A stretch of 34,576 nucleotides of DNA from Betaproteobacteria bacterium. Its GTDB lineage: Bacteria > Pseudomonadota > Gammaproteobacteria > Burkholderiales > Thiobacteraceae. Shown here one piece after another: positions 25,424 through 33,350 of the stretch. The DNA is taken from positions 1 through 34,576 of the forward strand of contig JANYAU010000061.1 of the NCBI GenBank assembly GCA_025361165.1, read 5' to 3'. Numbering within the stretch: position 1 is the first letter of the stretch; each line of letters begins with the position of its first letter. The position numbers and the translations under genes were made by a program. Below the pieces are notes generated by a model. The model was not told where the DNA came from. It made no database searches and was given only the letters and a program-made list of their open reading frames with translations.

Positions 25424-25984
25424 TTAAAACTCGTTCTGAAGTTTTTTGTAGCCTTTGACCAGATCGATATTGGTGCGCGCGACATCTTCCGAGAAATCCA
25501 TCGCCGCAGGCGGGACCGATTTGATCTGGCTCAAATCCGAGTTGGAATGAATGTTGGTGGTGGAGGGAATGTAGAACCCCTCCGGCACTTCGCAGCCCTC
25601 GATCACGGAATTGTGGCGCACTACCGAACGGCTACCGACGACGCAGTTGAACAGCACCGAGTTGAAGCCGATGAACACGTGGTCGCCGACGATGCACGGG
25701 CCGTGCACGATAGAGCGATGCGCGATCGAGGTGTATTCGCCGATTTTCACCAGGCCGCCGGATTTTGAGTGAATCACCACGCCATCTTGAATATTGGAAT
25801 TCGCGCCGATGATGATGGGCTCCATGCCGCCTTCCGCATTGACCTCGTCGGCGCGGATAACCGCATAAGGGCCGATGAACACGTTCTCGCCGACGATGAC
25901 TTTGCCGCAGATAATGGCTGTGGTGTCGACGAAGGCGGATTCGGCGATGACCGGCAGATCGCCACTGGGGTTTTTTCGAATCAT
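25424..25984 (-). CDS. gamma-class carbonic anhydrase (hexapeptide-repeat, Cam/CcmM-like)
   Basis: Predicted zinc or iron enzyme that interconverts CO2 and bicarbonate. ATG 25984 is used; the frame is open upstream to 26104 but would overlap the SulP gene. The 186-aa protein is a left-handed beta-helix of hexapeptide repeats (IICGKVIVGENVFIGPYAVI). The three metal-binding histidines are in place: H72 (DGVVIHSKS), H89 (SIAHRS) and H94 (IVHGP), and the RADE motif holds the conserved Arg (R44). The C-terminal helix (NIDLVKGYKKLQ) resembles Cam. The long acidic loop of archaeal Cam is shortened (VNAEGGMEP). It is flanked 7-10 nt on each side by SulP transporter genes, a strong hint of coupled inorganic-carbon handling. 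Confidence 0.9.
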   Translation of the reverse strand: MIRKNPSGDLPVIAESAFVDTTAIICGKVIVGENVFIGPYAVIRADEVNAEGGMEPIIIGANSNIQDGVVIHSKSGGLVKIGEYTSIAHRSIVHGPCIVGDHVFIGFNSVLFNCVVGSRSVVRHNSVIEGCEVPEGFYIPSTTNIHSNSDLSQIKSVPPAAMDFSEDVARTNIDLVKGYKKLQNEF

Positions 25985-25994
25985 AAGTTTATCT

Positions 25995-27782
25995 TCACGA
26001 GTTGCGCCGTTCGCCGCTGGGAAGCGCGGTCTGGCATTGGGGAAAGATGCGTGCTTGGCAAGTGCGGCACACTTCGGAGTCGAGCATTGGGTAAAGCGTT
26101 TCAATCGGGCGCGTTTTGGCGGGGTAGATGTGGTCGCGGCCGATATCCGTGAGGTAGCTGCCCTTTTTCAGGATCTGGCATACCGACTCTTTGACACGGT
26201 AAAAATACAGGCCGCCGCCCATGCGTTTACGTCGCCGCGCTTCCTGCGCCAGCATTTCGGCACCGGCGATGTCGATAAAGTTTATGCCGGAAGCCACCAC
26301 CAGGACATGTTTTAAGCGCGCATCTTTCTCGCCGATTTCCTGCAGCGCTTGCTGCACGTGATCAACCGCACCGAAGAAAATCGACCCGTTTAAACGCACC
26401 ATCTTTATTTGCGGGCATTCGGGTGAGTCATCCGCGTCAATGTAATAGTAGCTTGCCGGGTCCGGATCTGGCACCACCGATTGGAGCGTGGGATGAGAGG
26501 TGCGATAGAGATAGAACAGCAGCGATAACAATACGCCAAAGAAAATGCCGTTTTCCAAGTTGATCAGGGTGCCGATTAAAGTGACCCAGAGCACAATCGT
26601 TTCAGTGCGGCTGCTTTTCCAAATCGACGCAATGTGATGGAAGTCGATGAGCCCCCAAGCCACCAAAAACAAAATGCCGGCCATGGCCGCATTGGGAAGA
26701 TACGCGGCAAAGGGCGCCACCAGCAGTAATATGAGCAGCAGAAAAATCGACGCGAACACCGCGGCGAGCGGCGTGCGCGCACCGGATGCGTAATTGACGC
26801 CGCTGCGATTGAAGGAGCCGCTGGAGGCATAGCCGGAGAACAGGCTCCCCAAAATATTGGACAAGCCCTGGCCGATGAATTCCTGATTGCCATCGATCCG
26901 CTGTTCGGATTTGACGGCGATCGCGCGCGAGATGGATACCGCTTCGGTGAGCGCCAGCATCGTGACCACCAGCGCCGGGAAGATCGTCTGGCGCAGCGTA
27001 TCAAACGAAAAGTCCGGGTGCGACAGCGGCGGCAATCCCGCAGGCAGGGCGCCCACGGTTTTGATGCCGGTATTTGCGCCGCCGAGATAGTGATTCAACG
27101 CTAGCGCAACAAGGCTGCCGATGACCATTGCGGCGATCATGTAGGGAAATTTGGGGAAGAATTTTTTGGTCAGAATGCCGATCACGAGCGTGCTTACCGC
27201 GACGCTGGTGACATAAGGGTTCACATCGCCGATCTGGGCGAATACCTGATGGATGATTTCGAAGAAGGGCGTTCCGCGCGGAATGTTAATGCCGAGGAAG
27301 CTTCTTACCTGGCTGGCCGCAATCAGTATCGCCGCGCCGGCGGTGAAGCCAATGACGACCGTATGCGAGATGAAATTGACTAAAGCACCCATGCGCGCGA
27401 GCCCGAGAATCAGCTCGAATAGGCCGGTGAGGAAGGTCAGCGTGAGCACCATCTGAATGAATTGAGGGGAGCCCGGTTCGGCGATGTGGCTGACCGATGC
27501 GAACACGGCAATTGAAATGGCGGTCGTCGGCCCGGAGACCAGATGCCAACTGGAGCCGAACAGCGCACCGATCACGGCGGGCACCATCGCTGCGTAGAGG
27601 CCGTATTCGGGCGGCAAGCCAGCGATGGTCGCAAAGGCTACGCCTTGTGGCAGTACGATTAATGCCCCGCTTACCCCGGCCAGAAAATCAGCGCGTAGCG
27701 TGCCGCGGTTAACCAGCGGCCACCAGCGCAAAAACGGCAGCAATTTATAAAGCCATAAGGGGCAGGCGAGTGGTGTATTCAT
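25995..27782 (-). CDS. SulP-family anion transporter with STAS domain and Cys-rich tail (second)
   Basis: First gene of the SulP - carbonic anhydrase - SulP operon. ATG 27782 (MNTPLACPLW) is chosen because a sigma70-like promoter at 27834-27862 would lie inside the longer frame to 27875. The ~595-aa protein has a transmembrane core (~20-430) with GALIVLPQGVAFATIAGLPP and LVSGPTTAISIAVFASV, then a STAS domain (~465-560; INFIDIAGAEMLAQEA). An unusual tail follows, with CRTCQARIFPQCQ, three Cys that could bind a metal or form disulfides. The two SulPs of this operon differ clearly in sequence, so they are not a recent duplication. Anion substrate probably bicarbonate from context. Confidence 0.88.
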   Translation of the reverse strand: MNTPLACPLWLYKLLPFLRWWPLVNRGTLRADFLAGVSGALIVLPQGVAFATIAGLPPEYGLYAAMVPAVIGALFGSSWHLVSGPTTAISIAVFASVSHIAEPGSPQFIQMVLTLTFLTGLFELILGLARMGALVNFISHTVVIGFTAGAAILIAASQVRSFLGINIPRGTPFFEIIHQVFAQIGDVNPYVTSVAVSTLVIGILTKKFFPKFPYMIAAMVIGSLVALALNHYLGGANTGIKTVGALPAGLPPLSHPDFSFDTLRQTIFPALVVTMLALTEAVSISRAIAVKSEQRIDGNQEFIGQGLSNILGSLFSGYASSGSFNRSGVNYASGARTPLAAVFASIFLLLILLLVAPFAAYLPNAAMAGILFLVAWGLIDFHHIASIWKSSRTETIVLWVTLIGTLINLENGIFFGVLLSLLFYLYRTSHPTLQSVVPDPDPASYYYIDADDSPECPQIKMVRLNGSIFFGAVDHVQQALQEIGEKDARLKHVLVVASGINFIDIAGAEMLAQEARRRKRMGGGLYFYRVKESVCQILKKGSYLTDIGRDHIYPAKTRPIETLYPMLDSEVCRTCQARIFPQCQTALPSGERRNS

Positions 27783-27833
27783 GGAATCCAGGTTCTTGCA
27801 GCGCTGTACGGAGCGAGCCCCAAGAAATAGAAG

Positions 27834-27862
27834 ATTATCTGTTATTTCAAGGGGGTTTTCAA
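27834..27862 (-). promoter_or_regulatory. sigma70-type promoter of the SulP/carbonic anhydrase operon
   Basis: On the - strand, TTGAAA (27857-27862, five of six consensus) and GATAAT (27834-27839, five of six) are separated by exactly 17 bp. Transcription would start near 27827, giving a leader of about 45 nt before ATG 27782. Confidence 0.6.
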
Positions 27863-27952
27863 ACGCTAACGGCATAAGCGCTCATTCGCAACCCTTGGAA
27901 GCCCGCAAGCAGAAGAAAAAACGCGGTAAGTTATCTCAGGGAGAAAATATTC

Positions 27953-27987
27953 CGTTCAGCTTGCGTTCAGTTAGCCCGGCGTAAATT
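27953..27987 (+). promoter_or_regulatory. PhoP-type direct-repeat box and promoter before the glycine-zipper gene
   Basis: GTTCAG-CTTGC-GTTCAG is a hexamer-N5-hexamer direct repeat (27954-27970; 11-bp period, one helix turn). Eleven bases later comes TAAATT (27982-27987), a -10-like hexamer. This is the same geometry as PhoP-activated promoters, where the second half-site replaces the -35 element. The operon it would control encodes an OmpR/PhoP-family regulator (29034-29717), so autoregulation is likely. The hexamer differs from the enterobacterial GTTTA type. Confidence 0.55.
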
Positions 27988-28041
27988 GCGAGGCATCAGG
28001 GCCAACCTGGTGTTTATCCATTTAACGTAAGGAGTCTCGAC

Positions 28042-28644
28042 ATGAATGCCACACAACTGAAAAAAAGCGTGAGTTTGTTGACTGTCCTGTTTGCTGCTTC
28101 GACATCCGCGATGGCGGACCACAATGATGATTATAGCAACGGAAAATATCAGGATTATGCACGCGTAAGAAACGTGACACCGGAATATCAGCGGGTAAAC
28201 AGCCCGCGCCAGGAATGCAACAACGAGTATATCCGCGGCACTGGCTACGGGCGTGAACGGGTGTCCTCAGACCGTTCTTATACCGGCACGGTGCTTGGTG
28301 GTCTCGCCGGCGCCTTGGTCGGCAGCCGGTTCGGCAAGGGCAATGGCAACATGGCCGCGACTGCGGCGGGCGCGATTGCCGGCGCGGTGATAGGCGATAA
28401 GGTGCAAGCCAATAACGCTAACAACGATAGGTATGCGCACAATGATGACGGCTATGATGATCGCGGCCGTGAAGTGCAGCGCTGCCACACCGTGGATAAT
28501 TGGGAAAACCGCCTGACCGGCTACCGCGTCGTTTATGAATATGCCGGCCGCAGCTATACGACAGTGATGCCGAATGAACCGGGCCGTCAAATTCCGGTGC
28601 GTGTCTCGGTGGTTCCGGCACTTGGGAACACTTCCCGGTGGTAA
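28042..28644 (+). CDS. glycine-zipper envelope protein (17-kDa-antigen-like)
   Basis: Predicted periplasmic or outer-membrane protein of 200 aa. It has a signal peptide (SLLTVLFAASTSAMA-DH), an Asp/Tyr/Asn-rich region, and a glycine-zipper pair at ~78-118 (GTVLGGLAGALVGSRFGKG, then AATAAGAIAGAVIGDKV), which inserts in or packs against membrane. The C-terminal domain (~140-200; QRCHTVDNWENRLTGYRVVY, VMPNEPGRQIPVRV) matches the usual tail of this family, with two Cys in the protein (ECNNEY and RCHT) that may pair. AAGGAG precedes the ATG by 8 nt. It follows a probable PhoP-type box and precedes a PepSY/two-component set, so it is probably an envelope-stress output. Confidence 0.85.
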   Translation: MNATQLKKSVSLLTVLFAASTSAMADHNDDYSNGKYQDYARVRNVTPEYQRVNSPRQECNNEYIRGTGYGRERVSSDRSYTGTVLGGLAGALVGSRFGKGNGNMAATAAGAIAGAVIGDKVQANNANNDRYAHNDDGYDDRGREVQRCHTVDNWENRLTGYRVVYEYAGRSYTTVMPNEPGRQIPVRVSVVPALGNTSRW

Positions 28645-28681
28645 GCCGCTTGCCGTACACTGATAAAAACCTGCTAGTGCT

Positions 28682-28707
28682 TGGCCTGGGCGGTGAGAGC
28701 CAGGCCA
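28682..28707 (+). other. intergenic hairpin inside the glycine-zipper/PepSY/two-component run
   Basis: TGGCCTGG (28682-28689) and CCAGGCCA (28700-28707) form an 8-bp GC-rich stem with a 10-nt loop, 38 nt after the glycine-zipper stop and 28 nt before the PepSY start. No U-tract follows. It could lower read-through or stabilise the upstream transcript. Confidence 0.45.
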
Positions 28708-28735
28708 GCCGAGACGATGAATCGAGGTGGATAAA

Positions 28736-29026
28736 ATGAAGTATTTTATGCTCATGGTAATAGCGCTCACGGCGGCGCAGGCGCACGCTGCTAGCGTCGA
28801 GGTTGAAAATAGCCGGAGTCATTGGTTCATAGCCGATTCGGGCAAGCACGCCGGTCTCAGCTTGAACGATGCCACGGATCTGGTGCAAAAACGCACCGGC
28901 GGACGCGTGCTTGCGGCGCAGGAAATCCGCGAACAAGGGCGTCAGCTATATCGCATCAAAGTGCTGACGCGTCAAGGAGAGGTGCGTATCGTGTTGGTGG
29001 ATGCTGAAACCGGCAGCATGGAATAG
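28736..29026 (+). CDS. small PepSY-domain protein
   Basis: A 96-aa exported protein. ATG 28736 is chosen over the GTG at 28727 because GAGGTGG lies at proper distance before it. The signal peptide (YFMLMVIALTAAQAHA-AS) is followed by a PepSY-like domain: LSLNDATDLVQKRTGGRVLA, then QLYRIKVLTRQGEVRIVLVD, the usual two-strand repeat. PepSY proteins are often encoded beside two-component systems and are thought to inhibit peptidases or sense periplasmic signals. Here it is 7 nt before the response regulator, so it may act as a periplasmic modulator of the kinase; that role is inferred. Confidence 0.85.
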   Translation: MKYFMLMVIALTAAQAHAASVEVENSRSHWFIADSGKHAGLSLNDATDLVQKRTGGRVLAAQEIREQGRQLYRIKVLTRQGEVRIVLVDAETGSME

Positions 29027-29033
29027 CGAGCGC

Positions 29034-29717
29034 ATGCGCATTCTAGTCATCGAGGACGAACCGCAGTTGCGCGAACAGGTGCAACGCCAGTTACAAGCCG
29101 ATGGCTATGCCGTGGATGTGAGCGGTGACGGCAAAGATGGTCTCTATCTGGCGAGTGAATACCCCTTGGATGCCGCCATCGTGGACCTGGGCTTGCCCGG
29201 TTTATCCGGGATCGAAATCATTAAGCAACTACGCGCCTTAGGTAAAAATTTACCGATACTGATTTTGACCGCGCGCGGTTCCTGGCAGGACAAGGTGCAA
29301 GGTCTGGAGGCAGGCGCCGACGACTACTTGGTGAAGCCGTTCCAGATGGAAGAATTGCAAGCGCGGCTGAAAGCTTTATTGCGGCGCGCGGTGGGCACAG
29401 CCAGCAACATCTTAAACTGTGGTCTGATAAGCTTGGACTTGACCGCGCAAACCGTCGCGCTGCGCGGCCACCCGGTCGAACTCACCAGCTATGAATACCG
29501 TCTGCTGGAATATTTAATTAAACAGCGCGGTAAAGTCGTGCCTAAAAGCGAGCTGGCCGATTATCTCTATCCCCACGACCAAGATCGCGACAGCAATGTG
29601 TTGGAAGTGCTGGTGGGCCGATTACGGCGCAAACTCGATCCGGACGGGGGCTTGATGCCGATTGAAACGTTGCGCGGGCGCGGCTACCGTTTCACGCTTG
29701 CGGAAGTTGCGTCATGA
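29034..29717 (+). CDS. OmpR/PhoP-family response regulator
   Basis: DNA-binding response regulator of 227 aa. ATG 29034 (MRILVIEDE) is the natural start of the receiver domain; the frame open from 29001 only overlaps the PepSY gene. Receiver residues are complete: acidic E7/D8, phosphoacceptor D51 (IVDLGLPG), T79 (LILTARG) and K101 (YLVKPF). The winged-helix domain (~125-225) has LTSYEYRLLEYLIKQRGKVV and GRLRRKLDPDG...LRGRGYRF. The sequence is closest in style to the PhoP/QseB group. The stop overlaps the kinase start (ATGA). It probably binds the GTTCAG direct repeat at 27954-27970. Confidence 0.94.
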   Translation: MRILVIEDEPQLREQVQRQLQADGYAVDVSGDGKDGLYLASEYPLDAAIVDLGLPGLSGIEIIKQLRALGKNLPILILTARGSWQDKVQGLEAGADDYLVKPFQMEELQARLKALLRRAVGTASNILNCGLISLDLTAQTVALRGHPVELTSYEYRLLEYLIKQRGKVVPKSELADYLYPHDQDRDSNVLEVLVGRLRRKLDPDGGLMPIETLRGRGYRFTLAEVAS

Positions 29718-31051
29718 TGTCGCTCAATAAAAGAATGATTCTCAGCGCCAGCTTTGTGCTGGCGATTTTTATTGTGTTAACCGCGCTGGGGTTGGATCGC
29801 GCGTTTTACGACAGCGCCCGCTCGGCACGGCAGGAGCGCTTGCTGGGGCAACTCTATCTACTCATCGCCGCGGCGGAAGTGGATAGCCAAGGCACGCTTA
29901 GTTTGCCCGCCACCTTATCCGAGGCGCGCTTCAGTTTGCCCGGTTCCGGCCTGTACGCTTTTGTCACCGATCGCAACGGCACGCGCGTGTGGAATTCGAT
30001 TTCCGCGCTTGGGGTGACTGCGCCCTTCGCAACGCAACTGGCGGCGGGTGAGAAACGTTTCGAGCAACGCGCAGACCAAGCGGGGAATGACTATTTCGTG
30101 CAGAGCTTAGGCGTGAATTGGGCGGTAGGACAACAGCACTTTGCGTTTACCTTCAGCGTGAGCGAAGACTTGGCGGAGTTTAATGCGCAGATTCGCCATT
30201 ATCGGCAAAGCTTGTGGAGTTGGCTGGCCGCGCTGGCCGCCCTGTTGTTATTGGCACAAGCCGCGGTGTTGCGCTGGGGCTTGCGCCCGCTGCGCGGTGT
30301 TGCGCAGGAATTGAACGCGATTGAATCCGGCCGCCAGGAAAAATTACAGGGCGACTACCCCAAAGAAATAAAGCGCCTCACCGACAATCTCAATTCCTTG
30401 ATTCACCATGAGCGCGCCCAGCAAATACGCTACCGCAATGCTTTGGGCGACTTAGCACACAGCCTCAAAACCCCGCTCGCCGTCATGCGTGGCGCACTTG
30501 CCAGCGATAAAACGCAGCTCCCCGCAACCGTAGAAGAACAAGTCGCGCGCATGGACGGTATTGTCGCCTACCAGTTGCAACGTGCCGCCACGGCGGGCAC
30601 GACCAAACTGATGGCGACCCCCATCCCGATCTTGTCGGTAGCAGAAAAACTCGTCGCGGCCTTGCACAAAGTGCATCACGAAAAAGGGGTGAGCACAAAA
30701 ATATTCATTCCTGGCAGCGTGACTTTTCCAGGAGATGAAGGTGATCTGATGGAACTACTCGGGAATCTTCTCGACAATGCTTTTAAGTGGTGTAGTAAAA
30801 ATGTGCAAATCAGTGCTGTCGCCCAGCAGGGGCATTTAATACTAACCGTTGAAGACGACGGACCGGGTATAGCGCCATCGCAGGCAAAAAATATATTGCA
30901 ACGCGGCGTACGCGCCGATGAAATGGTGCCAGGCCATGGTATCGGCTTGGCGATCGTACGCGATATCGTAGCGGCTTATGCAGGCACCATCGAGGCAGGC
31001 CGGAGTAGCTTGGGCGGTGCTGCGATATACCTTGATTTTCCAAAGCGATAA
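29714..31051 (+). CDS. PhoQ-like sensor histidine kinase
   Basis: Membrane sensor kinase of 445 aa, partner of the preceding regulator (4-nt overlap). It has membrane segments at ~8-27 and ~165-190, bounding a periplasmic sensor of ~135 residues (SLPGSGLYAFVTDRNGTRVW, as in PhoQ-type sensors), then a HAMP-like linker. The phosphorylated histidine is H249 in GDLAHSLKTPLAVM; LAHxLKTPL is the PhoQ-type H-box. The ATPase domain has the N-box LLGNLLDNAFKWC, G1 EDDGPGI and G2 GHGIGLAIVRDIV. The N-terminal ATGATG offers two adjacent starts. The signal is unknown; divalent cations, acid or peptides would be typical. Confidence 0.92.
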   Translation: MMSLNKRMILSASFVLAIFIVLTALGLDRAFYDSARSARQERLLGQLYLLIAAAEVDSQGTLSLPATLSEARFSLPGSGLYAFVTDRNGTRVWNSISALGVTAPFATQLAAGEKRFEQRADQAGNDYFVQSLGVNWAVGQQHFAFTFSVSEDLAEFNAQIRHYRQSLWSWLAALAALLLLAQAAVLRWGLRPLRGVAQELNAIESGRQEKLQGDYPKEIKRLTDNLNSLIHHERAQQIRYRNALGDLAHSLKTPLAVMRGALASDKTQLPATVEEQVARMDGIVAYQLQRAATAGTTKLMATPIPILSVAEKLVAALHKVHHEKGVSTKIFIPGSVTFPGDEGDLMELLGNLLDNAFKWCSKNVQISAVAQQGHLILTVEDDGPGIAPSQAKNILQRGVRADEMVPGHGIGLAIVRDIVAAYAGTIEAGRSSLGGAAIYLDFPKR

Positions 31052-31255
31052 TTTTTTGAACGTGCAGACAGCTTATTGCGCCCAGTTGGAAATGCCAGGA
31101 GCGAGCAGTTAGCCCGCCCCTGATGATGGCCTGCTATTCGGCCATTGCTGCCGGTGGCGTTATGAACAACTCAAGTCTGCTATACGTTGCATACCGGTCG
31201 TTGATTAGAAATTCAAGCTGAGTGGCCGCTTCTCAAATCTGTGACCGCGTACTTT
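31052..31255. other. non-coding flank between the kinase gene and the RIT element
   Basis: About 200 bp with no credible frame on either strand and no clear terminator after the kinase gene. It is the left target-side flank of the mobile element. No short direct repeat is shared with the right flank after 34441. Confidence 0.5.
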
Positions 31256-31290
31256 CGACCCCTATGCATAGATCTCAACTAGGGATAGTT
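31256..31290 (+). repeat. left terminal inverted repeat of the RIT element
   Basis: 35 bp, identical to the reverse complement of 34407-34441. From the outside it reads CGACCCC, then the palindrome CTATGCATAG, then a GATCTC joint, then the dyad AACTA-GGGA-TAGTT. Two nested palindromes in one repeat look like recombinase binding sites. Confidence 0.95.
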
Positions 31291-31355
31291 ATGTCGAGAA
31301 GAACGAGCCGGACCTGCGGCGCCACTCATCAGGTGCCGGTGTATTCTTTGCATAG

Positions 31356-32369
31356 TTATAGCGCCTGAAGAAACTTCATGAGCGAGTCTGGCGCACGGTA
31401 TCGTCGCAACTTGGTGTCGGGTGCTTTCAGTCGGGCGAGAGCCTTTTCCTTCATCGCGAGGTCGGCCTCGACGTATCGATGAGTGGTGTTCGTGCTCTCG
31501 TGTCCGAGCCACAGCGCGATGATGTTGAAGGGCACGCCCGACTGTAACAAATGCATCGCCGTGGTGTGTCGCAAGATATGTGGCGAGACCTTCTTTTGGA
31601 CGAGGGTAGGCAATTGTGCCGACGCTCGTGCGACCGCAAGATCAAGGCGCTGGGCGACGTTGCAGCGTGTCATTACACGTCCGTCGCGGTTTGGCAGCAT
31701 GGCTGCCTCGCCACGTAGCGTCGGATTCAGACGTAGCCACGCACGAATTTCTTGCACTGTAGTCTTCCACAGCGGCACGGATCGTTGCTTGCGGCCCTTG
31801 CCCTTCAGGTGCACACAAGCGGCCCCTTCGAGGATGACATCGGTCACGCGCACACCGATTATCTCGGAGACACGCGCACCGGTGTTGTAGAGCATCGCCA
31901 AGAGCAGATGGTCGCGCTGCGAAGTCCAGGTCTCGCCCGGTTGCCCCAAGACCGCGACCATTTCCTCACGCGTGAGGAAGCCCAACATGGGACGCTCGAA
32001 GCGCTTCATTGGAACCGCCAGTGCCTGCTCAACAAAGTGCAGTGAGGCCACATCGCGCCGGCCAGCGAACTTCAGGAATGAGCGTAATGCCGTAAGCCTC
32101 AGGTTGCGGCTGCGAATGGTGTTGTTTCGCTCATGCTCTAAATGGTCAAGGAACGCCAAGATCAGATCGGGTCGAATGTCGGCCAGCGTCAGGCTGGTCG
32201 GTGCCTTGTCCAGCTTGTGAGTTGCAAAGTCCAGGAACAGTACCAATGCATCGCGATAGCAAGCCACCGTGCGAGGGCTGAGTGCACGCTGCGCAACCAG
32301 ATACTCGGTGAAGAATTGCTGAACCAGCGAGGCGAATGATGGCGACTTCGGTGCAGTGACATTACGCAT
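31356..32369 (-). CDS. ritC: tyrosine recombinase, third gene of the RIT trio (RitC)
   Basis: Site-specific recombinase of the tyrosine (phage integrase) class, 337 aa, third in transcription order. It has an N-terminal SAM-like core-binding domain (~10-110) and a catalytic domain (~130-325). Catalytic residues are all visible: R166 (NTGARVSEI), K191 (KGKGRKQR), H264 and R267 (HILRHTTAM), H290 (LGHESTNTTHRY) and the nucleophile Y299. The start overlaps the end of the second recombinase gene by 8 nt, giving translational coupling. It probably acts with the other two at the terminal repeats. The letter follows gene order in RIT elements and has not been checked by alignment. Confidence 0.9.
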   Translation of the reverse strand: MRNVTAPKSPSFASLVQQFFTEYLVAQRALSPRTVACYRDALVLFLDFATHKLDKAPTSLTLADIRPDLILAFLDHLEHERNNTIRSRNLRLTALRSFLKFAGRRDVASLHFVEQALAVPMKRFERPMLGFLTREEMVAVLGQPGETWTSQRDHLLLAMLYNTGARVSEIIGVRVTDVILEGAACVHLKGKGRKQRSVPLWKTTVQEIRAWLRLNPTLRGEAAMLPNRDGRVMTRCNVAQRLDLAVARASAQLPTLVQKKVSPHILRHTTAMHLLQSGVPFNIIALWLGHESTNTTHRYVEADLAMKEKALARLKAPDTKLRRYRAPDSLMKFLQAL

Positions 32370-33336
32370 CGCACACCTCCGGTTGAGGCATAAAGGACTC
32401 GAAGCGTTCGGCGGCCAATGCCATCAGTTCCGGAATTGCCGAGAGATACCAGTAGGTATTGGTCACCATGGCATGCCCGACGTAGGTCGACAGCGACAGC
32501 ATTGCCTGATCGACGTCGACACCCAGCGCCTGCCATTGCACAATGCGACGTACGACGAATGTGTGCCTCAGATCATGAATGCGTGGAGCATGATGAGTGC
32601 CGCGGTTCATCCATCCTAACTGCTCCCGCAGACCAGCGAAGACGCGTTCCACCTGATGAGTGGTCAGTGGCTGTCCCCGTAGCCGACCTCGTGTGCCGAC
32701 GAAGAACGGAGCATCGCCCCGTACAGATATGCTGGCCAGGTCACGTACCCAGCGATAGCGGCGCAGCGCATCCACGGTACTTGGGTGCATGGGCACTTGG
32801 CGTGACTTGCCGAACTTGGTTTGGTGAATGGTGAGCAGGCCGTGTTTGAGGTCAACGTCTTCGTTGTGCAGCAACAGCGCCTCGGAGATTCGCATCCCAG
32901 TGCTGGCGATCAGACCGAAGAGCGTTTCATAGATAACTCCTCGTAAACCCGGCGTAGGCCCAAGCCGACGTGCGGCAGACAGCAGATCGATGAGCTCCTG
33001 CTCGCTGTAAATGTGCGGTGCCAAGCGTTCCGGCAGGCGTCCAAAGATCGTGTCGTCTGGAACTTCGGTGCGCGGCTCGAACTGCTGCAACCACCGCAGA
33101 AATGTGCGCAGTAGCTTGAGGCGACGAGCCCAGGTGAGCGGATCGTTACTGCCATGGCTGTCGCACTTTGCCCACTGCGCCATTAATTCAACCGTCAGCG
33201 GTCCTCGATGACCAACGGTCCGAACATGTCTTGCGAAGCTGCGCAACGCATACATTTCTGAATGTCCTGAGAATCCGAGACGCTGCCGCTCGGCTGAATA
33301 GTGCGCAATTCGAGTTTGCAGCGAGATCGTGCTCAT
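32362..33336 (-). CDS. ritB: tyrosine recombinase, second gene of the RIT trio (RitB)
   Basis: Tyrosine recombinase of 324 aa. The core-binding part covers ~1-95 (YALRSFARHVRTVGHRGPLT). The catalytic domain has R149 (STGMRISEALLL), K174 or K177 (HQTKFGKSRQ), H254 and R257 (IHDLRHTF), H288 (YVGHAMVTNTYWY) and Y297. It lies 14 nt after the first recombinase and overlaps the third by 8 nt, as expected of a co-translated trio. An extra segment (VVRRIVQWQALGVDVDQA) between the HxxR box and the last histidine is longer than in XerC/D. Confidence 0.9.
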   Translation of the reverse strand: MSTISLQTRIAHYSAERQRLGFSGHSEMYALRSFARHVRTVGHRGPLTVELMAQWAKCDSHGSNDPLTWARRLKLLRTFLRWLQQFEPRTEVPDDTIFGRLPERLAPHIYSEQELIDLLSAARRLGPTPGLRGVIYETLFGLIASTGMRISEALLLHNEDVDLKHGLLTIHQTKFGKSRQVPMHPSTVDALRRYRWVRDLASISVRGDAPFFVGTRGRLRGQPLTTHQVERVFAGLREQLGWMNRGTHHAPRIHDLRHTFVVRRIVQWQALGVDVDQAMLSLSTYVGHAMVTNTYWYLSAIPELMALAAERFESFMPQPEVCDA

Positions 33337-33350
33337 GACGCACTCCCTGG

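Noticed and set aside
23794-27782. The two SulP genes as a tandem duplication
   Set aside because: The proteins differ throughout, including different tails and different STAS phosphosite regions (VDATAM versus IDIAGAEM), so they are distinct subfamilies.
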